64,000 nt of DNA from assembly GCF_047948215.1 (NCBI RefSeq), contig NC_134460.1, positions 124,137,324-124,201,323 on the forward strand, given 5' to 3'. Shown here one piece after another: positions 60,100-64,000 of this stretch. The notes below the pieces were generated by a model. The model did not search any database. It was given only the letters and a program-made list of their open reading frames with translations, and was not told where the DNA came from. The position numbers were made by a program, and so were the translations under genes. Numbering within the stretch: position 1 is the stretch's first letter; each line of letters begins with the position of its first letter. The DNA comes from Lycorma delicatula (taxonomy: Eukaryota; Arthropoda; Insecta; Hemiptera; Fulgoridae).

Positions 60100-61365
60100 G
60101 TGGCTTAATAGTAATACATTTTAATAATAAAATATAAATACAAGAATTAAGGGAATTTAATATTATTTATTTAATTATGTAATATATATCTATATTAAAA
60201 GTTACTACACAAAAGTTATTTGTTATAGAGAAGTTTTTCTATTAAATATTTATTTAATACATTTATTTAACATTGCTGTTGCTAACGGTTATAATGTCGG
60301 TACTATAAACAATTATATAATAACATTAGTTTAAATAATAATACAAAATTATTACCTGATAAAAAGCTGGTATTACAATATAAAAAGCTGGTAAGGTGGA
60401 TTTCATTAATTGTTAATATTATTTATTTAACATGTCAGCGATACCATGTTGGAGAAATTAAATATTTATTATCTTATTATAACAAGCTAGCAAAGAGTTG
60501 TATAACATTTCTAGTATTGTCGGGAAGTTTATTTACCAAGGACTCGCCCTCGAGTGACTTCTACGTACGAATAAAATTAAGTGGAATATTAAAGTATCCA
60601 AGTAAAGAATTTTATTAAAAATATTATTTTACAAGAGTGAAATATTGGAATTTGGGATCCATGGTGACCTTATGCTCCCTTTACAAATTACAACCAAAAT
60701 TCCAAAATTAAATGGTATTAATGATCCATATTCAGAAGTAATCGTACATATGTTTATAAAAATTCAATGATCCAGTCTTAAGATTTCAACTAAAGCGATA
60801 ACTGGCAAAGAAAAGCAAAATATTTAGGCTTACTACCCCCCATCAAATAAATGAAATTACCCAAACTCAAGTGCATAATCAAAATGACAGTTAGTACAAT
60901 ATAATCATCTAATTAGAACAAAAATTTAACTTTTGAATCCAGAAATGAAAAAAAATAAAAAAAGGTTTTTTCCCCATCTTTTAAGGAGATTTTAATCAGA
61001 CACAAACGCCATCAGAATGTGTCTTAGCTACCTATTAAATTATGTGAAAAAATTTACCTATCCATTGAATACAATTCTGAAATACAGGACCTAATAAAGA
61101 TCGTATGTCTCATATTCAGAAATAGGCCAATATACACATGATTGGTGGCTGAAATATAATGCACAGTCGCTCGTAACTCACAATGAAAAGAGGTAGTCAA
61201 ATGACACAAATAGCATAAATTACGTTTTACTTCCTACAAAAAGTTGCATTTATTTTTCCAAGTGTCACCACTTACAACTAAAATTTCTCTCGACAGTGAA
61301 TTAAACATCTCATTCGATCTATAAAGTCTAGTCATCTTTCCTCGATCCACGACCTGAATGCGTCC
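60100..61365. other. AT-rich stretch, nothing recognised
   Basis: No feature could be supported. Confidence 0.45.
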
Positions 61366-61366
61366 T

Positions 61367-61560
61367 TCAGTTCATAATCGTAATGAAATGAATACTTTTA
61401 ATACCACTTTTTAATTGCAGAAAGAAGTGAAAATCACAGGGCGCCAAATCTGAGGAATTTGGATGGTGTTGAATATGTTCAAATCTTATCTCCTGCTCTC
61501 TCGACCGATTGTGATCAAAATTAAATGGTATCTTACAGAAATCATATTGCCAAATTTCAT
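61367..61560 (-). mobile_element. Mariner transposase fragment (copy 4)
   Basis: Minus frame: FEHIQHHPNSSDLAPCDFHF and FLQLKSGIKSIHFI, matching the 'HPPYSPDLAPSDYHLFxxLKxxL' block around the third catalytic Asp (kept here as CDFHF). Nothing else of the element was recognised. Confidence 0.75.
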
Positions 61561-61597
61561 TCAAATCGGTCCATTCAGTCCAAAGATATCAACCAAA

Positions 61598-61648
61598 AAT
61601 CTTATGTGAACACCACATGACTTCTTGTACGCCTATTAAATCACATTT
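61598..61648 (-). repeat. Family A repeat, copy 8 (3' end only)
   Basis: tgtgaacaccacatgacttc and ttgtacgcctattaaatcac match the complement 3' end of the family. The text upstream of it, ccaaatttcattcaaatcgg, is not family A. Confidence 0.75.
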
Positions 61649-62466
61649 TTTGCTGCACTTCATTTAAACTTATTTCATTTGAACGTGAGATACGATCATC
61701 TAATTCTTTAGTAAAGTGGACTGTTGTACAATTGCATCATATTTTTTTGTGATGTCCGTATTAGCATTTTATATTAGTTTATATATTAATTTATTTCATA
61801 TTTATAAATATACTTTAATAACATGTATCACTAAATATAATCTCCTACCTAAGTAATCAATACATTTATCGCATGACAAAATTTAATTTAATTTCTCAAC
61901 GATAATTTTCCTTAGAATATACCTTTAACATTTTCATTAATTGAAGATGTTAAAAATATATTCTTGTTTATTATTATATTTATTTTGATAATCATCAAAA
62001 CTTGAATTCTGTTTAATTAAAATCTAAACATATTTAATTATAAAATATTACTTCATATATCAAATCAACATTAAGGAATAGTCTTGAATAAAGACGAGAT
62101 TCAAAATAAAACTGAGTTACTTTGTCTCCTCGATAAAGTCACCACTTCTACACGCTAACGTAAAGTACGGAAATTCATGCAACACTGGACAAACGTAATA
62201 CTGTCGTTCATTCTAAACAGGCTTATTACTTGTTTCAGAGTAATTACAAAATGGTGGAGATGTATTGCAAAGGAAGATGTTAACAACAGCATGAAAATCA
62301 TGCCGTAGTGACAGTTAAATATCTCAAAATGATTTGAGTTATTCTAAAATAATTTTGAATTACATATAAATATTAAACGTAAATTTTTATAAGTTTTAAT
62401 TACATATATATTTTTTATATTTACTGTACATATTAAAATAATGCAATAGTATTTTAAAGTGCTCAT
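61649..62466. other. AT-rich stretch, nothing recognised
   Basis: No feature could be supported. Confidence 0.5.
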
Positions 62467-62485
62467 CAACACACACATGCGCGCG

Positions 62486-62544
<59 letters not shown>
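62467..62544. repeat. (CA)n/(TA)n microsatellite
   Basis: acacacatgcgcgcgcacac followed by ca and ta repeats to about 62544. Confidence 0.97.
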
Positions 62545-62550
<6 letters not shown>

Positions 62551-63067
62551 ATAAGTTTTTCTGTTTCAAAAGTTATTTAGAAACATTACATAAACCTTTA
62601 ATAAATTGGATCACATCCCAAGTCATATGATAAGGGTCCTCAGCGAAACTCCTCAAAAATTACAGAAAAGTATAAAAACATTTATGCTAAGCACATACAA
62701 TTAGCAATTATAAATGATTCTTAACACTACTAGATCAACAAAAAGTAAAAGAAGAATAAATAAGCAACATAAGGTAATAATAAATAATCCACTTTGCCGA
62801 TCCCGAGGTTCCATTTCACTGACTCACAATTGTAAATTAATTTTCACAATTGTATTAAAGGAAGAAGAATGAACATTTTAGAAAATCTAGAAATTTTAAA
62901 TTAAAAAGTAACAATAAAACGATCTTAAACGAGCAAATCAACAATCAAGCGGATGTCGTTTTCATCAACCACAATTTATTGAAAACAGGAAATAGATAAA
63001 CAAAATTAAAATATAAATATAACCATTAATAAATAACAAATAAACAAGGAGAAGGTCAGATAGGGCA
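62545..63067. other. AT-rich stretch upstream of the promoter-like site
   Basis: No coding frame or repeat recognised. Confidence 0.45.
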
Positions 63068-63159
63068 TGACGTCATTCAACACCCTCCATGACGTCATGA
63101 CGTCATGGAGGGTGTTGAATAAACGCTATATAAAGTTTAACAGGAATTTAAAAGTACCA
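63068..63159 (+). promoter_or_regulatory. Candidate core promoter: three CRE octamers, TATA box, initiator-like site
   Basis: TGACGTCA occurs at 63068-63075, 63090-63097 and 63098-63105, the binding octamer of CREB/ATF-type bZIP factors. A TATA box, TATATAAAG, is at 63127-63135. An initiator-like ccAGTa puts a possible +1 A at 63159, 32 bases after the TATA start, which is the spacing of TATA-dependent arthropod promoters. What I see is the motif set and spacing; transcription is inferred. A transposon terminal repeat or chance is the alternative. Confidence 0.45.
63075..63120. repeat. Perfect 46-bp palindrome containing two CRE octamers
   Basis: attcaacaccctccatgacg runs to the centre at 63097/63098 and is mirrored exactly to 63120 with no loop. 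The centre is the back-to-back TGACGTCA pair. Confidence 0.97.
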
Positions 63160-63844
63160 GTACAATAAGTTTTGACAACGGAATGGTTCCTAAACGCGTC
63201 AACATAAAATAAAATAATGAAGCTAAGAAAGGTAAATAGTAATCAACACGGAAAAAAATTATTATTCAGTTTTAATTTACTAATATATCTTGATAGATAT
63301 ATTAAGTGATTAAAAATAATATAGACGTGATATAGATTCGAAATATACGAATAATTAAAACTTATTTAACAACATTAATTAAATTTATCGATTTATATAT
63401 ATTTGATTATCTGATCACATTTTTCTTCATCCACAGCCGAGTAAAGATGCATCAATATTAGAATGTCATATTTGTGGCTCATACAATCATCTGTAGGCTT
63501 AATGTAAGAGTGAATGTTTGTCTATTGTTCAATGTTCTAACATATATTTCTCATAAATTAGAAAATAGGTTTACGCTCAAAAATCATCTACAAAAATTTC
63601 ACTTAAAATTTAAACCTAGATAACCATTTCTACTATTAAATAATCATCATCAGTAGAAGCTGTAGAAAAAAAATAAATACTTAAAAGGTAACTAAATTAA
63701 TAAAAAAAAGCCGGCAAGGATTGCAAAACTTTATCGACGCTATCCATTATATTCAACAAAGATTTTCAAATAGCAATAATACAGTAAAATTACGTGAGTA
63801 GAACTTATTTAATGTTAATGAAAAAATGTAATTATTATTAGACA
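63121..63844. other. AT-rich stretch apart from the candidate transcript
   Basis: Nothing else recognised here. Confidence 0.4.
63159..63496 (+). other. Candidate short transcript with two exons (speculative)
   Basis: Downstream of the promoter-like site, an ATG at 63217 opens ATG AAG CTA AGA AAG, followed at once by a good donor (AAG|GTAAAT at 63232). An acceptor ttcttcatccacag ends at 63436. Joining them keeps frame and reads MKLRK then PSKDASILECHICGSYNHL with TAG at 63494-63496, only 24 residues. A very short first coding exon beginning MK is common in insect secreted-protein genes, but this reading has no clear signal peptide and a non-coding RNA or other splicing is as likely. An upstream ATG at 63183 gives an 8-codon frame. 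Confidence 0.2.
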
Positions 63845-64000
63845 TCTTTTCGTCTGTAATATCCCCGGATCCACAATTACGCATAAGCTCAGCTCCGAGA
63901 TGTGCCGAGGTAGCCGGGACTTGGTCCCGGACCTCCTCCAGTCCTCGGTAGGGCACTAGGCCCCACCCAGGTAGCCGGGACTTCGTCTTGTGTTACATGC
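63845..64000. repeat. GC-rich block at the window edge, probable element fragment
   Basis: Sharp rise in GC from about 63862. aggtagccgggactt occurs twice (63908-63922 and 63969-63983). The composition and the words ccgggactt/cggtcccgg are like the R1-like 3' UTRs, but I could not align it to them. The 67-codon minus frame (63753-63956) spans the GC border and is not a recognised gene. Confidence 0.4.

Noticed and set aside
1..64000. CRISPR array, operon, phage, plasmid or toxin system
   Set aside because: No evenly spaced direct repeats, ribosome-binding sites or gene clusters; the sequence is eukaryotic and element-rich.

Overview
This window looks like gene-poor, strongly AT-rich nuclear DNA from an insect. 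A hemipteran is my best guess. That rests only on the look of the decayed mariner, R1-like LINE and tRNA-Glu-derived SINE copies; no sequence search was possible. I found no intact host protein gene, rRNA, functional tRNA or CRISPR array. Almost every recognisable stretch is a decayed transposable element, and most long open frames are chance frames, microsatellites or pieces of those elements.

Layout. 1-6 kb: a LINE endonuclease remnant, two degenerate mariner elements, a tRNA-derived SINE, a Helitron-like end, and the first copy of a recurrent family here called family A. 7.8-9.6 and 19.4-20.5 kb: two minus-strand copies of one LINE 3' half (RT thumb, RNase H, CCHC tail). 12.7-13.3, 20.8-21.4, 23.0-23.4, 36.3-37.8, 43.8-44.4 and 49.4 kb: pieces of other LINEs. 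24.8-26.3 kb: an R1-like LINE 3' end next to a third mariner. Further R1-like copies lie at 35.1, 36.9, 45.9 and 50.4 kb, all on the minus strand; their GC-rich 3' UTRs make most of the GC islands in the window. The copy at 36.9 kb sits inside another LINE, between two 9-bp copies of a target site. 26.8 and 39.6 kb: two copies of family C. 53.7-60.1 kb: a cluster of Helitron-like elements. Family A (about 650-690 bp when full) occurs eight times in both orientations.

Structures not explained by ordinary element annotation: a foldback of about 450 bp with arms of about 210 bp at 35.5-36.0 kb; a smaller foldback at 49.65-49.89 kb; a perfect 56-bp palindrome at 26.9 kb; and a perfect 46-bp palindrome at 63.1 kb. 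The last carries CRE-type TGACGTCA octamers and is followed by a TATA box and an initiator-like site at the canonical distance, then a short start-codon exon with a good splice donor. This is the best candidate in the window for a real host promoter and first exon, but it is unproven.

There is no sign of genes working together as a pathway here. The biology is a record of element insertion, nesting and decay.
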